The notes beneath the pieces are model-generated. The model worked only from the letters and a program-made list of their open reading frames with translations, did not search any database and was not told where the DNA came from. The position numbers and the translations under genes were made by a program. Shown piece after piece: positions 1 to 9,100 of a stretch of 64,000 nt of DNA; position 1 is the stretch's first letter, and the number at the start of each line of letters is the position of its first letter. This DNA comes from JAEUMD01 sp036768475. Lineage in GTDB: Bacteria; Pseudomonadota; Alphaproteobacteria; Rhizobiales; Hyphomicrobiaceae. The stretch is taken from the NCBI GenBank assembly GCA_036768475.1, contig DAIPMW010000002.1:62001-126000 (forward strand), read 5' to 3'.

Positions 1-1072
1 TGAGAGGTGCGCCGGGGTCGGCAGCCAGGTACCCCTCGGTCGCGACGGGCCGGAGAAAGGTTCAAGCCGGCGGATGGATTTTTTTTAGCATCCGTGACGT
101 CATGGAGCGCGCGCCTTACGACGCTGAGGAATTCCGGTTTAACGCCGGATATCGCTATAATCATCTCTATTAATTAGGATTTTTACTCGTTTTGAGTTAA
201 ACGCTCGTCGCCAAGCGGGAATGCGCACTGATTGCCGCGCGATATATCGCAGACATGGTGCGAAAGGTGGCTTCGACAGGGTGGTGCCAGCTTTCAAGTT
301 GATGTACCGAATTGGGGTCCAAAAGTCGGTCACTGCGAGCCTGGTGCACAACGACAACGCCCAGAATCACAAGGTCGCCATTATTTCTCTGATTCCATAG
401 AACCCATGCGGGCGGCATTCGCGACTGCGGTCCAAGCCAGTGCCCGAAATGACGCGGTGAACCGCTCAAGATGGGAAATCAGGTTCCACGAAATCCAAAA
501 CAATCACTTCAGCTCCCTGGATCGGCAAATCTATTATATATACAGCACGTCGTAACGCCTTGTATGCGTCAACCGGACTCCATAATCCGATAGAAATAGT
601 GCGCAAAGCGCGTTTTCTTGCCGGTTCCCGATGACCAACCTAGTCGTGTCACGCATTTGCGCGCTTGCAAATTCCCGACGCACTGCCGATTTGCCAGATC
701 ACTCAATTGTCTCGACAACACCATTCGGCATTTCAGTCGGATTTGCTATGATGCCTTGGATTTCGTTCGCATAACATGATCGAAAATGCCAACGTTGTTA
801 TGGAATTTACGTGTTGTTACGACAAGTCAGTTTCGCCACATAAGTGATTGACCATCATTGCTGGTCCAATGCATATTGAGTTATCAATGAATTGATTTGA
901 TTCATGGTGGGCCTCCGTGATTTGAGCGTCGGCCAACGTGTGAAATGTTGAAGAGAAATTGTCCCGGACTGGCGATCCGGCTTTAGTTTCATCCCAAAAG
1001 TCGTTGTTCCCATTAAATTTTGTAGGGAGGAATGCAGCGGTGCGCTGTGGAGGGATTTAAGGGGCAGCGGCG
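1..1072. other. Left-end region without a recognisable gene
   Basis: No open frame here looks like a protein with family features; the longest overlap one another on both strands and have atypical composition. The stretch from about 560 to 1020 is more AT-rich than its surroundings and probably contains the promoter of the downstream glycosyltransferase, but no convincing -35/-10 pair was picked out. Confidence 0.4.
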
Positions 1073-2020
1073 ATGCTGAAACAGACATTCTGCATAACCA
1101 TATGTACGCGGGGCCGAGCGGAACTTTTGAAGCAGTGTTTGGAGTCGGTTGCCGGCGAAATCGCCGCAACTGGTGGTTCTCATTCGGTCGTCGTGGTCGA
1201 GAACGACGTTGGGCCCCGCAGTGCAGGTGTTGTGCATCAGTTGAAATCGAGCTACCCCGGCCTCAATATCACCTACATCCTTGAGCCGAGATTGGGGATT
1301 TCGACGGCGCGGAACAGGGCTCTCGGTCTCGGTCTCGCAAGCAACGCAGACTGGATTGCATTCATTGATGACGATGAGGTGGCGCAGCCGGGCTGGCTGC
1401 AGGCTATGCTCAGGGGAGCTTCGACGTTGGAGGCGGACGTGCTCACGGGGCCGGTGCGCCACGTTCTTGAGCTGCAGCCTGTGTGGATGCGTGCCTGCAA
1501 GTTCAAGAACGTGGCGCGAGGCAGCACGCTATCGACGGCAGCAACCAATAATACTGCTGTGAGAGCAGCGTGGCTCCGCCCCCATTTTCCAGCGCTCAGC
1601 TTCGATGAGGACTTTAATTTTTCCGGTGGCGAAGATTCTGATTTCTTCTATCGCGTGACGGACCTCGGTGGCAGGATCGTGTGGGTCGATGACGCCTCCC
1701 TTTCGGAATTTGTGCCCGCTTCACGTTTGACATTGAAATATCAACTTGGACGTACAGTTCGGGTTGCTGAGAATTCATTTCGCATCCATAGGCGGCGGCG
1801 CGGATTTGCAGCCGCAATCCGGCGCTACCTTCCAAAGGCAATCGGCCGCATGGGGCGGGGCGTCATCCTGGTTGTCAGTGGCGCGGCGCTGCGCCTGTTC
1901 AGCAAACCAATTGGCGCACGCGTCTGGTTCGATGGCAGCAAGGCATTGGCATCCGGCGTCGGCACCATGCTTGGAGTGATCGGCGTGAAGCCGAATCCCT
2001 ACGAAACGGTGACAGTCTGA
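1073..2020 (+). CDS. Family 2 glycosyltransferase
   Basis: Predicted 315-residue GT-A glycosyltransferase that moves a sugar from a nucleotide donor to a polysaccharide or lipid acceptor in the cytoplasm. The N-terminus (FCITICTRGRAELLKQCLES) is the usual GT2 opening strand and helix. The acidic metal/nucleotide motif FIDDDE places D99-D101 at the expected distance. A later acidic GGEDSDF motif fits the acceptor-side aspartate region. No membrane segment is obvious. The start is preceded by a purine-rich AAGGGGCAG about 8 bases upstream. It is convergent with the family 25 gene, and both probably serve surface polysaccharide. Donor and acceptor cannot be told from sequence. Confidence 0.85.
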   Translation: MLKQTFCITICTRGRAELLKQCLESVAGEIAATGGSHSVVVVENDVGPRSAGVVHQLKSSYPGLNITYILEPRLGISTARNRALGLGLASNADWIAFIDDDEVAQPGWLQAMLRGASTLEADVLTGPVRHVLELQPVWMRACKFKNVARGSTLSTAATNNTAVRAAWLRPHFPALSFDEDFNFSGGEDSDFFYRVTDLGGRIVWVDDASLSEFVPASRLTLKYQLGRTVRVAENSFRIHRRRRGFAAAIRRYLPKAIGRMGRGVILVVSGAALRLFSKPIGARVWFDGSKALASGVGTMLGVIGVKPNPYETVTV

Positions 2021-2082
2021 TCATTGCGGATTTACTTCTGATGGAATGGTCCACGAGCATCGCGGGCACCATCGGGTGCTGC

Positions 2083-3036
2083 TCAAAAATCGTAGTCTGG
2101 CAATACCCAGTGATTACGTTTGGCGATCTTGGCTCGCTCATTCCCGAATGTATCTGACGCCTCCTGTATGTCGCTATCGACCAGTTCCTGGATAGCAAGT
2201 TCCGGGAAGGTAACAAACGAGCGGTCGCGATGCCTCCATGTGAGTGTACTCAACGCCCCGTCGTCGAACACGGCATCCATTCGTGAAGTCAATTCGAGAA
2301 GCTCGCCGAAAACTCTATTCGACAAGCCTACGGCGTGCGATCCGACGGAACGTCCTTCATTCATGAATAGTCGGTCCGACCACCACCTGGTTCTCTTGAG
2401 CCCTCGCCGCCGTAGTGTGCCGAGCTGAAGAACGGCCCAGTCGTCGGGCAGGTTGCGCAATGCTTGACGGAACAGGGGATGGATCTTGTGGTGAAATACC
2501 ACGTCGTCATCAAAGACCAGGATCGAGCGCAAGTTGTCTTGAAGTGCCTCTTTCAAAATCCGCTTCCAGGTGTCGAGGTAGGCATAGGCGCCTGCGGTTT
2601 TGATCGGCGGCTCTTTCCAGTATTCTCTCAGCGAATGCACGCGGCGCTCGTGATCGCCGCTGCGATAGACGTCCTTTTCGCTTAATATGTTGGACGGCTG
2701 GACCTTGCCAGTTGGGATCTGCAGATAAGCCTGGTATGCCTCGGACATTGAAGTGTCGCGCGCGTCTGAGGCTGAATATCTCTTGGCGTCAAGTCCAGCT
2801 CTTGCCAGCCTTTCGGAAGCCTTCTTCCAACGGTCCGGCCGCCGATCGAGATTGATCACATAGATGCGATCGAAGAACTGCCGCAAAGGCATCTCGTTTG
2901 TGCTGCAATGCACGGGTTCAAACCGAGTAGACCAGCGGCGCTGGAGCACGTGCCTAGATAATGTTTCGAGCGATCCCAGTGGCACTTCGCGCACTTTCCT
3001 ATTTTCCAAATTTTTGCGTGCACCGAAACGTCGCAT
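2083..3036 (-). CDS. Family 25 (LPS-type) glycosyltransferase
   Basis: Predicted 317-residue glycosyltransferase of the GT25/LPS biosynthesis family. The diagnostic opening is FFDRIYVINLDRRPDRW, followed by an acidic LVFDDDVVF motif and a C-terminal region with SHAVGLSNR, typical of this family. Members transfer galactose or other hexoses during lipooligosaccharide or exopolysaccharide synthesis. The first ~48 residues before the second methionine (codon ending at 2892) are unlike the family, so a start at 2892, giving 269 residues, is quite possible. It is convergent with the GT2 gene at 1073-2020. Confidence 0.8.
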   Translation of the reverse strand: MRRFGARKNLENRKVREVPLGSLETLSRHVLQRRWSTRFEPVHCSTNEMPLRQFFDRIYVINLDRRPDRWKKASERLARAGLDAKRYSASDARDTSMSEAYQAYLQIPTGKVQPSNILSEKDVYRSGDHERRVHSLREYWKEPPIKTAGAYAYLDTWKRILKEALQDNLRSILVFDDDVVFHHKIHPLFRQALRNLPDDWAVLQLGTLRRRGLKRTRWWSDRLFMNEGRSVGSHAVGLSNRVFGELLELTSRMDAVFDDGALSTLTWRHRDRSFVTFPELAIQELVDSDIQEASDTFGNERAKIAKRNHWVLPDYDF

Positions 3037-3484
3037 GATCTCTGGAAGCCAGCATCGGCGCTTGTGCGATCACGTGACCTCGTTGCCGCAAACGGCTAGA
3101 TCGCATCCATTGTTTCCGTCAAACATGGATGCGATCCAGCATCTTGTTTTGAGCATGTTTTTCACGCTGAACCGCTGCACACTTCAGTTAAACATGCTCT
3201 AGAGCAGATGAGACTCAGATTAAATCGCGTCTGGCCGTTGTGGGCTGCTCTATCGTTTTGATTGGGTGAATGCTCGCCAGCGTCGATGCAAGCACGACGG
3301 CTGTCATCTCTGCCGATCAGCTTCTAAGGTCGTTACAGTCTACCGAAGCGGGCCGTGCAATTAAAAATCTGCCATTGTCCCCACCTTCTGGCCATGAGGT
3401 CCAGCGGCAAAGCTGTTTGTGAGCAGTTGGGTTCTGCTGGCGGCGGGGAGTTTGCATGCGTGGAAACGATGCGCAAGCAAGGCG
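3037..3484. other. Intergenic region holding a dispersed repeat
   Basis: There is no recognisable gene. It contains one copy of the mosaic repeat at 3096-3202 described separately. The remainder (3203-3484) shows only short overlapping frames without family features. Confidence 0.5.
3096..3202 (+). repeat. RIME-like mosaic repeat, copy 1
   Basis: A 107-bp element bounded by CTAG at both ends. It has two internal palindromes: GATCGCATCCA pairing with TGGATGCGATC, then AGCATGTTT pairing with AAACATGCT. The same layout is found at 63895-64000 and, inverted, at about 23122-23226. Size and two-palindrome structure resemble the rhizobial RIME intergenic mosaic elements; membership of that family is inference. 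Confidence 0.8.
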
Positions 3485-3841
3485 TCAGGCGGATGCCAAA
3501 GCCAACGGCTCATTGTGACGCCGTGACTTGCCTTCGAAGTAGCAGCCGTTCTCGAGCGAAAGATGCCTGTGAAAGATATTGCCGTGCACTGAGCAGGCTG
3601 TCTTCAATATCAATGTCACGGCATAGATATCACCGGTCACCTCGCCCATGACCGTGACGGAACCGGCGCAAATGGCTCCCTCGACTATCCCGCGCTCGCT
3701 GATGGTGACGGAGGCTGACCGTACTTCGCCGATAAGCGTGCCTTCTATGATGACAGGACCGGGAAAGTTGATCGAACCTTCAAAGGTGGCACGCCGCGGT
3801 AGCGTAAATGTGGAAACAATCGCGTGCTGTTCAGCGCTCAT
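3485..3841 (-). CDS. Bactofilin (polymer-forming cytoskeletal protein)
   Basis: Predicted 118-residue bactofilin. The sequence has the repeating short beta-strand pattern of the DUF583 beta-helix: glycines at regular intervals in FEGSINFPGPVIIEGTLIGE, then SVTISERGIVEGAICAGSVT and VMGEVTGDIYAVT. Bactofilins polymerise without nucleotide and scaffold cell-wall or polysaccharide enzymes at the membrane; in stalked and budding alphaproteobacteria they localise to the stalk or bud. I chose the start MSAEQH at 3841 because the residues before it are low-complexity and unlike the family; an upstream in-frame start at 3943 exists. It lies close to two glycosyltransferases, which suits an envelope role. 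Confidence 0.85.
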   Translation of the reverse strand: MSAEQHAIVSTFTLPRRATFEGSINFPGPVIIEGTLIGEVRSASVTISERGIVEGAICAGSVTVMGEVTGDIYAVTLILKTACSVHGNIFHRHLSLENGCYFEGKSRRHNEPLALASA

Positions 3842-4132
3842 GGGTCGGTCACCGATGGAACCAGGCAATGGGATGATTATCCAAGAAGCTTGCGGCCTGG
3901 CAAGGCTTAACAGCCTGCGCGCAGGACTGCAGGGACCGGGCATGCGCGCAATGGGCTTTACCAGAGCACATCAAGAGGCGAGTGCGGACAGGTGTTTCCT
4001 GCCACTTCAGCCACACATTGCTCTTGCAGAATCCGTACTCCAGTCGCCTCAACCCCTCTTCGTTGGCGGAACTGGCAGCCGAACGAAATCGTTCTGAGTG
4101 GTCGAGAGCGACGGCAATCGAAAGGACATGCT

Positions 4133-4606
4133 ATGGCAAAGAACACGATTTGCCTGTGGTACGACAAGGATGCCGAGGCTGCGGCGCAATTTTATGCGCA
4201 GACGTTTCCTGACAGCGCAGTGAAAGCTGTTCACCGAGCCCCGAGCGACTACCCGTCAGGCAAGGCGGGTGATGTTCTGACAGTGGAATTTACAGTCGCC
4301 GGGATTCCCTGCCTTGGTCTTAACGGTGGCCCCGCGTTCAAGCATAACGAAGCCTTCTCGTTCCAGATCGCCACCAACGATCAGGAAGAAACCGACCGCT
4401 ACTGGAACGCCATCGTCGGCAATGGCGGTCAGGAAAGTGCGTGCGGCTGGTGCAAAGACAAGTGGGGCGTGTCCTGGCAAATCACGCCGCGTGTGTTGAC
4501 CGAAGCGCTCGCGGTTGGTGGAGGTGAGGCAAAACGCGCGTTCGAGGCAATGATGGGCATGAGGAAGATCGACGTTTCTGCGATCGAGGCAGCGCGGCGC
4601 GGCTGA
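4133..4606 (+). CDS. VOC-family (PhnB/3-demethylubiquinone methyltransferase-like) protein
   Basis: Predicted 157-residue protein of the PhnB-like glyoxalase-fold group. It begins with NTICLWYDKDAEAAAQFY, the standard opening of this family, and contains GIPCLGLNGGP, AFSFQIATNDQEETDRYW and the C-terminal CGWCKDKWGVSWQITPRVL. Proteins of this type are often labelled 3-demethylubiquinone-9 3-methyltransferases, but most have no proven activity. The start ATG at 4133 is supported by AAAGGA six bases upstream; a longer frame reading from 3992 has non-protein-like sequence. It stands alone, with no operon partner. Confidence 0.85.
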   Translation: MAKNTICLWYDKDAEAAAQFYAQTFPDSAVKAVHRAPSDYPSGKAGDVLTVEFTVAGIPCLGLNGGPAFKHNEAFSFQIATNDQEETDRYWNAIVGNGGQESACGWCKDKWGVSWQITPRVLTEALAVGGGEAKRAFEAMMGMRKIDVSAIEAARRG

Positions 4607-4775
4607 GAATGCGTGCCACCTCATGCATGATCGCAGTGTCGGTAATGCTCCGGATATATACAACAATAATGTTCAAATACGTCCTATCGAACAATCGGTT
4701 GTTCAATTATCTTGCCACAATACACAAGCTAGATAAGCTAGGCAGCCTGTACGGGCTTTTGAAATCGAATCCATT

Positions 4776-5981
4776 TTGGTCATGCGTGATTATTACGCCA
4801 TCCTCGGCTTGTCTCGCTCGGCGGGTCCAGAAGAGATCAAGTCGTCATATCGTCGGTTGGTCAAAAAGCACCATCCGGATATGACGCACGATGGTCGGAT
4901 CGCGCCACTGCGTATTTACGAGATCAATGAAGCGTACGCAGTTCTGAACGATCGACGCCGGCGTGCCGCGTTCGACATGGCTTTGAGCAGCTACCGCAGG
5001 TATCGATATTTGCGCGTTGGGGTTTCACTCCTGTGCGTCTCGGGATCGTTTGGCATTCTGGTGCTCATGGCAATCGGAAGCTCGTTTGTCGGGGTAGCTT
5101 GCGGACCAATGTGCACGCGTGGCGAAGCAAGGCAGAGTCTTGTGCAGCCAGACTACAGTTACGTTCCGTGGATAGGTTGGCGGGACGGAGGCGCAGTAGC
5201 TGTCAAATCCGTTACCGGACTGCGCGAATCTCTCTCCGCTGGAGACGCGGCGGCGGGTATTACCGCGACCGGTGATTTGGCACGCGCAGAGCCACCTCCC
5301 GCGCAATCCAAATTCCTGTTTGCGACCACAGGGGCTTTTGCCGGTATGTCTGACAATGACAGGAGGCAAGACGAAGCAGTGCGGTCGCAAAACACGCCGG
5401 GAGGTTCACGCGAAGATCTGCGCGATTCCTCTGTTCTCGCGGCGAGGACTGAGGAGGGATCCCAACCTCCAAGGGTCGGCAGACTTGCCGGTGGTGGCGT
5501 CATACCGCTACCTGAAACCACCACAACGCGAGGCTGGGCGAAATTTTCCGATCCGATGTTAGGATTCTCATTTCGCTACCCGCGCGATAAATTTCCACTT
5601 AAACGGCTTGCTCACGGAAGTACCGTTCTAGTGTCCAGGGATGGGCGGGCGGTGGTTCGCCTTCGTCGAGACCAGCACATAAAGACGACTGGCAAGCGGG
5701 AGGAGCTGCAGACCTTTGCGCGCACCCGTTATGCCGGTGCCAACGTGGACATCACGGACATCAAGGGTGGCTTCGTCTTGACCGGCGAGCTGCGCGGGGA
5801 GGCGTTCCACGAAAGATTTATATTCTCGTGCAGGGACCATGTCGCTCACAGTCTCCTGATCGTCTACCCTCTCTCGGAGAAGCAGGAATATGCACCCGCG
5901 ATTGCTGGAATTGATGGCAGCTACCAATCAATCCTGACAGATCGAATTGGTTCGACGTGCAGTCCGCCAAGCTCGTCGTGA
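4776..5981 (+). CDS. Membrane-anchored J-domain protein
   Basis: Predicted 401-residue protein with an N-terminal J domain (residues ~5-70: RDYYAILGLSRSAGPEEI, then KKHHPDM with the HPD tripeptide, then YEINEAYAVLND). One hydrophobic segment follows at ~83-105 (LLCVSGSFGILVLMAIG). The rest is a low-complexity, probably periplasmic linker and a C-terminal globular part (~262-395, starting GWAKFSDPMLGFSFRYP) that I cannot assign. The HPD motif means it should stimulate an Hsp70 ATPase, with the J domain on the cytoplasmic side. The start is TTG at 4776, with an in-frame ATG two codons later. There is no zinc-finger or substrate-binding domain, so it is not DnaJ itself. Confidence 0.8.
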   Translation: MVMRDYYAILGLSRSAGPEEIKSSYRRLVKKHHPDMTHDGRIAPLRIYEINEAYAVLNDRRRRAAFDMALSSYRRYRYLRVGVSLLCVSGSFGILVLMAIGSSFVGVACGPMCTRGEARQSLVQPDYSYVPWIGWRDGGAVAVKSVTGLRESLSAGDAAAGITATGDLARAEPPPAQSKFLFATTGAFAGMSDNDRRQDEAVRSQNTPGGSREDLRDSSVLAARTEEGSQPPRVGRLAGGGVIPLPETTTTRGWAKFSDPMLGFSFRYPRDKFPLKRLAHGSTVLVSRDGRAVVRLRRDQHIKTTGKREELQTFARTRYAGANVDITDIKGGFVLTGELRGEAFHERFIFSCRDHVAHSLLIVYPLSEKQEYAPAIAGIDGSYQSILTDRIGSTCSPPSSS

Positions 5982-6099
5982 GCATGGACGCCGATGAGAA
6001 TGGCCAGAAAAGCTATAGTCAAGTTTCACATAAGCCATTCTACTCACTTATGATTTTATACGTGCTAAAGTATTCGTTAACGCGATATTAACACCGTCA

Positions 6100-6633
6100 T
6101 TGCAAATTGATTTCTCCGCTGCCACGGCATTGGAGAGATGTGTTTTGCGTATTCGTTTTTTTCATGATTGGCGCGGCAATGAATCTGCGCTCCAAATTCG
6201 TGTTCTGCATGTGATTATTGCGGGGCTTTGTGCGGTCGCTGCTGCCGGTTGCGCGCAATTCACAGATAATTTGCCGGTGCAAAAGCGCAATGTGACACAG
6301 CATATTCCATTGCCGAATAATTCACTCCTCAAGTCACCTGATGCACCGAACTGCTCGACTGAAACGAGAGGAATTCCCAGGCAACAACCCCAGGTCAGCC
6401 AGTCGGCGTCCATCGAATCCCGCAACAACGTTCCTCAGGAAACCTTGTCGGGCGATCTGGCCGGGCGCACAAAACTTGAGTTCGAGCGCGATTGTTATCG
6501 CGACGTCGCGGGGCGGTTTCGAAAGCAATTGACCACATTACAGGATGCCGTACGCAAAACGGCGCGAGCCGTGAGCCGGCTGGACGATTCCGACAAGGTT
6601 GCGCGAGCGAGCGAGGGACCAATCAATCAATAG
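6100..6633 (+). CDS. Possible small lipoprotein of unknown function
   Basis: Predicted 177-residue protein, not recognised. A hydrophobic stretch VIIAGLCAVAAAGCAQ ends in a lipobox-like AAAGC with cysteine 51, suggesting export and lipidation. The C-terminal part (residues ~115-160) is charged and helical. The start is uncertain: the frame opens with TTG at 6100, and a later TTG or GTG would give a more normal signal-peptide length. The N-terminal 16 residues are probably not translated. No functional context is visible. Confidence 0.45.
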   Translation: MQIDFSAATALERCVLRIRFFHDWRGNESALQIRVLHVIIAGLCAVAAAGCAQFTDNLPVQKRNVTQHIPLPNNSLLKSPDAPNCSTETRGIPRQQPQVSQSASIESRNNVPQETLSGDLAGRTKLEFERDCYRDVAGRFRKQLTTLQDAVRKTARAVSRLDDSDKVARASEGPINQ

Positions 6634-6740
6634 GTTTGAAATCAGTGTTACGGCGCAACGATCACTGGGTGCGTGATGCATGTAATGCCAATAGAACTGT
6701 TTTCCCCCGGACCAGAACGTTGCCGAGAAAGTTTTTCAAG

Positions 6741-6932
6741 TTAGTCGATACGCGGCGGCGGAGGCGAACCTATTAACTCGAGTTTTGATGGAAAGCGGCT
6801 GACATCCTCCTGCCGGATGCCAAACTCATCCCAGGTTACTCCGAGCCAGCAGCTGTTCGCCGACGCGGTGTCATCGGCGCGGACGGGATAGTGGGCCATC
6901 GCGACGAGAATCCCGGCGAGCAAGGCGCCCAT
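6741..6932 (-). CDS. Small secreted protein of unknown function
   Basis: Predicted 63-residue protein starting MGALLAGILVAMAHYPVRADD, a short signal peptide with a plausible cleavage after VRA, followed by ~44 residues ending in a proline run (SPPPPRID). A TTG 11 codons upstream (around 6965) would add a basic n-region (RLYRL) and may be the true start. The frame upstream of that is not protein-like. The family is not recognised. Confidence 0.4.
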   Translation of the reverse strand: MGALLAGILVAMAHYPVRADDTASANSCWLGVTWDEFGIRQEDVSRFPSKLELIGSPPPPRID

Positions 6933-7276
6933 ACACAGACGGTAAAGACGGTAAATGTTGTCCAAGCGTGTCGAGCATGAAGGTCCGGCGCGCGAATTGC
7001 CACTACGCGCTGAAAGGCTCGTCAGGCCGGTTGACGGCGTAGGTCTCATCGATTTGAGGCAGCAGACTGGCCGAGTAGCCGTCACCAGAGAACACCGGTG
7101 CGACTCAGACAAGGCGGGCGATTGAAGAGAAAGCATGACGAATAGGGTCCATGCCCAAATTTGATCCCAATATCGGGGACTCGAGGCGACGCGGATATGC
7201 ATTCAACGAAAAGGCTTATGCATCGCATCCACGTCGCTCCGAATGCCGAGAAACATGCTCGGCGACATCGTTGATT
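6933..7276. other. Intergenic region, nothing recognised
   Basis: Short open frames on both strands lack family features or ribosome binding sites. No repeats or strong hairpins were seen. Confidence 0.4.
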
Positions 7277-7480
7277 TCACGACCCACTTTCCTGGATCAG
7301 CTCCATGTAGCGTTGGAAGCCTCCCGGAGCATTCAGTGGAACGTGGTTGGGCGACCATGCTTCGGTTACGCTTCGGTCAGGAGTCGTTGCGTTCGCAATA
7401 GTCGACGTTGTTGCCATGCTTGCACTCATGGCAATGATGGCCAATGCGGTCAGTCCCGTGCATCTTGAAATGACTTTCAT
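7277..7480 (-). CDS. Small secreted protein downstream of a GTCCC-N4-GGGAC site
   Basis: Predicted 67-residue protein: signal peptide of ~32 residues (MKVISRCTGLTALAIIAMSA, with cleavage likely after ANA) and a 35-residue mature part. The start is well supported by AGAGGAGAA about 8 bases upstream on the minus strand. No family is recognised. The upstream DNA contains a perfect GTCCC-AAAC-GGGAC palindrome at 7658-7671, nested inside longer inverted repeats, and related sites precede two other small secreted protein genes in this window. Confidence 0.6.
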   Translation of the reverse strand: MKVISRCTGLTALAIIAMSASMATTSTIANATTPDRSVTEAWSPNHVPLNAPGGFQRYMELIQESGS

Positions 7481-8025
7481 TTGAAATTCTCCTCTTGTTA
7501 TCACGTCGAAGAAGGCGCGATTACTAAAAAAGTGAGTGAAGTTTGCAGATGAGTGATTGGTATCGCTGTGGAGTATTTTCGCGAATTTGATCTTCGCGAT
7601 GCCAGGCGCTTCTTGAACCGGCATGATGCATAATACCTCTCATTCATAGATCAGAGCGTCCCAAACGGGACTCGATGAATGGTATTGATGAGAGAGGTGT
7701 TGATCTCAACGAGCAGCACTTATTTTTATTGATTTCGTCGGTTGGCCATTGCCCTTAGTTTGATCGTCGAAAAAGGAAACTCGCCGCCGTCTTTGTTCAT
7801 TGAACCGACAATTAGCCCATCGCTTGGCAAACCGCGGAGCCAACGCGGTCGGGCTTTGATGAAGGTACCGATCGGCGCAAGAATCGCTTCGGCAAACGAA
7901 TAGCCCAAGATATGATGCTTCCTCGCGAGCGATGAGAAGCAGAACGCAATTATCTTCGGTGCCGCAGTTGAGATTGGTTCGACCCTAAAGATCGCTCCAC
8001 GATTCCTTGCGTTTGGAGGACGGCT
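7481..8025. other. Intergenic region with an inverted-repeat operator candidate
   Basis: It holds the palindrome at 7658-7671. A frame on the minus strand at 7726-7908 (60 codons, TTG start, GAGGAA upstream) could be a small gene but resembles nothing I know. Otherwise nothing was recognised. Confidence 0.4.
7637..7706. promoter_or_regulatory. Nested inverted repeat with GTCCC-N4-GGGAC core
   Basis: The centre at 7658-7671 is a GTCCC half-site, AAAC spacer and GGGAC half-site. Outside it CATTCAT pairs with ATGAATG, and further out ACCTCTC pairs with GAGAGGT. It lies about 180 bases upstream of the small secreted protein gene ending at 7480. The core matches those at 16194-16215 and 17165-17182. 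An operator role is inferred. Confidence 0.5.
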
Positions 8026-9027
8026 ATGGCTTCGGACGCGAACACCGCAGTACAGTCCGCAGAGATGAGCCTGGCTTCGTGCTCACCTTCTGAAGGTGTC
8101 GAGCGTGTGCTGGTACTCGGGGGCGGAGGCGTCAGAGGCGCGTTCCAGGCCGGAGCAATCAAGGCGATCATAGCGAAGGGCTTTGCTCCTGACGCCGTTT
8201 ACGGCACTTCAGTTGGCGCGCTCAATGCGGCCTTTCTCGTGGAGCGCGCCTCGCGCTATAGGGGCGGCGAGATTGATTGGCCGAAGATCAGCGACGCATT
8301 GATTGACTTCTGGCTCAACGAGCTTGATAGGCCGGATAAGTTGTGGGCCCAAAGAAATCGTTTCTGTCTTCTTCTCGATATCATTCGTAACCGTTTCCGT
8401 AGCATCCTGGATACGTCACGCTGGGCAGCGATTATTGACAGATCCCTGTCAGAAAGAGCGATCCGAGATTCGCCCATCAAACTTAAAATCAATACCGTCG
8501 ACATCAACACGCAGGCGAATTTCTACGCCGACAATAGTACGGTCAATATCAAGAACTATATCGTCGCAAGTGCTTCGGTTCCATTCCTGATGCCGCTCAT
8601 CGAAATCGGTGGCTCCGCTTATTGCGACGGTGGCGCGCGACACATCGTGCTTCTCAAGCACGCCGTGCGCGATGGCGCGAGAAGTGTCATTTGTGTGGTG
8701 TGTCAGCCGGAGCGCGAGAAAATCGGACCCGTCGATGACCTGGGCAGCTTTGCAAAATTGCTGGAACGCGTAGGTGATATATCGAGCGCGCGCATCCTCG
8801 AAGACGATTTGGAATTGATCGATGCGAACAGTTCGTTCCTTCGATCATGCCCTGATTGTTGTGTTGCATCACTTTCTGGACAGAGGACACCGCTCACGCC
8901 GAATATTGTTCGTCCTGCCCGTGCCCTCAAGGTCGACCCTCTGAAATTCAACCGTGATGACATCGAGAAGATGATCGAGGCCGGATTTCGCCAGGGACAG
9001 AACATCAACCCTGCCGCGCTCAATTAA
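8026..9027 (+). CDS. Patatin-like phospholipase
   Basis: Predicted 333-residue lipid acyl hydrolase of the patatin/RssA family. It carries the glycine-rich oxyanion loop GGGGVRG (32-38), the nucleophile elbow GTSVG with serine 62, and the DGG motif with aspartate 201, which together form the Ser-Asp dyad of the family. There is no signal peptide, so a cytosolic or membrane-peripheral enzyme acting on phospholipid or acyl ester is expected. Some patatin-like proteins are secreted effectors, but no export signal is visible. It is convergent with the P450-peroxidase gene and has its own promoter region of roughly 500 bases upstream. Confidence 0.88.
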   Translation: MASDANTAVQSAEMSLASCSPSEGVERVLVLGGGGVRGAFQAGAIKAIIAKGFAPDAVYGTSVGALNAAFLVERASRYRGGEIDWPKISDALIDFWLNELDRPDKLWAQRNRFCLLLDIIRNRFRSILDTSRWAAIIDRSLSERAIRDSPIKLKINTVDINTQANFYADNSTVNIKNYIVASASVPFLMPLIEIGGSAYCDGGARHIVLLKHAVRDGARSVICVVCQPEREKIGPVDDLGSFAKLLERVGDISSARILEDDLELIDANSSFLRSCPDCCVASLSGQRTPLTPNIVRPARALKVDPLKFNRDDIEKMIEAGFRQGQNINPAALN

Positions 9028-9100
9028 ACTTTCCGTATGCTCCCACTTGCAACCGCCGGGCGCTGCGCACAATCTGATGCCCTCATTCAAGCGCACTTGG

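Noticed and set aside
232..555. Plus-strand frame of 107 codons near the left end
   Set aside because: Composition and overlap with minus-strand frames look random; no ribosome binding site or family.
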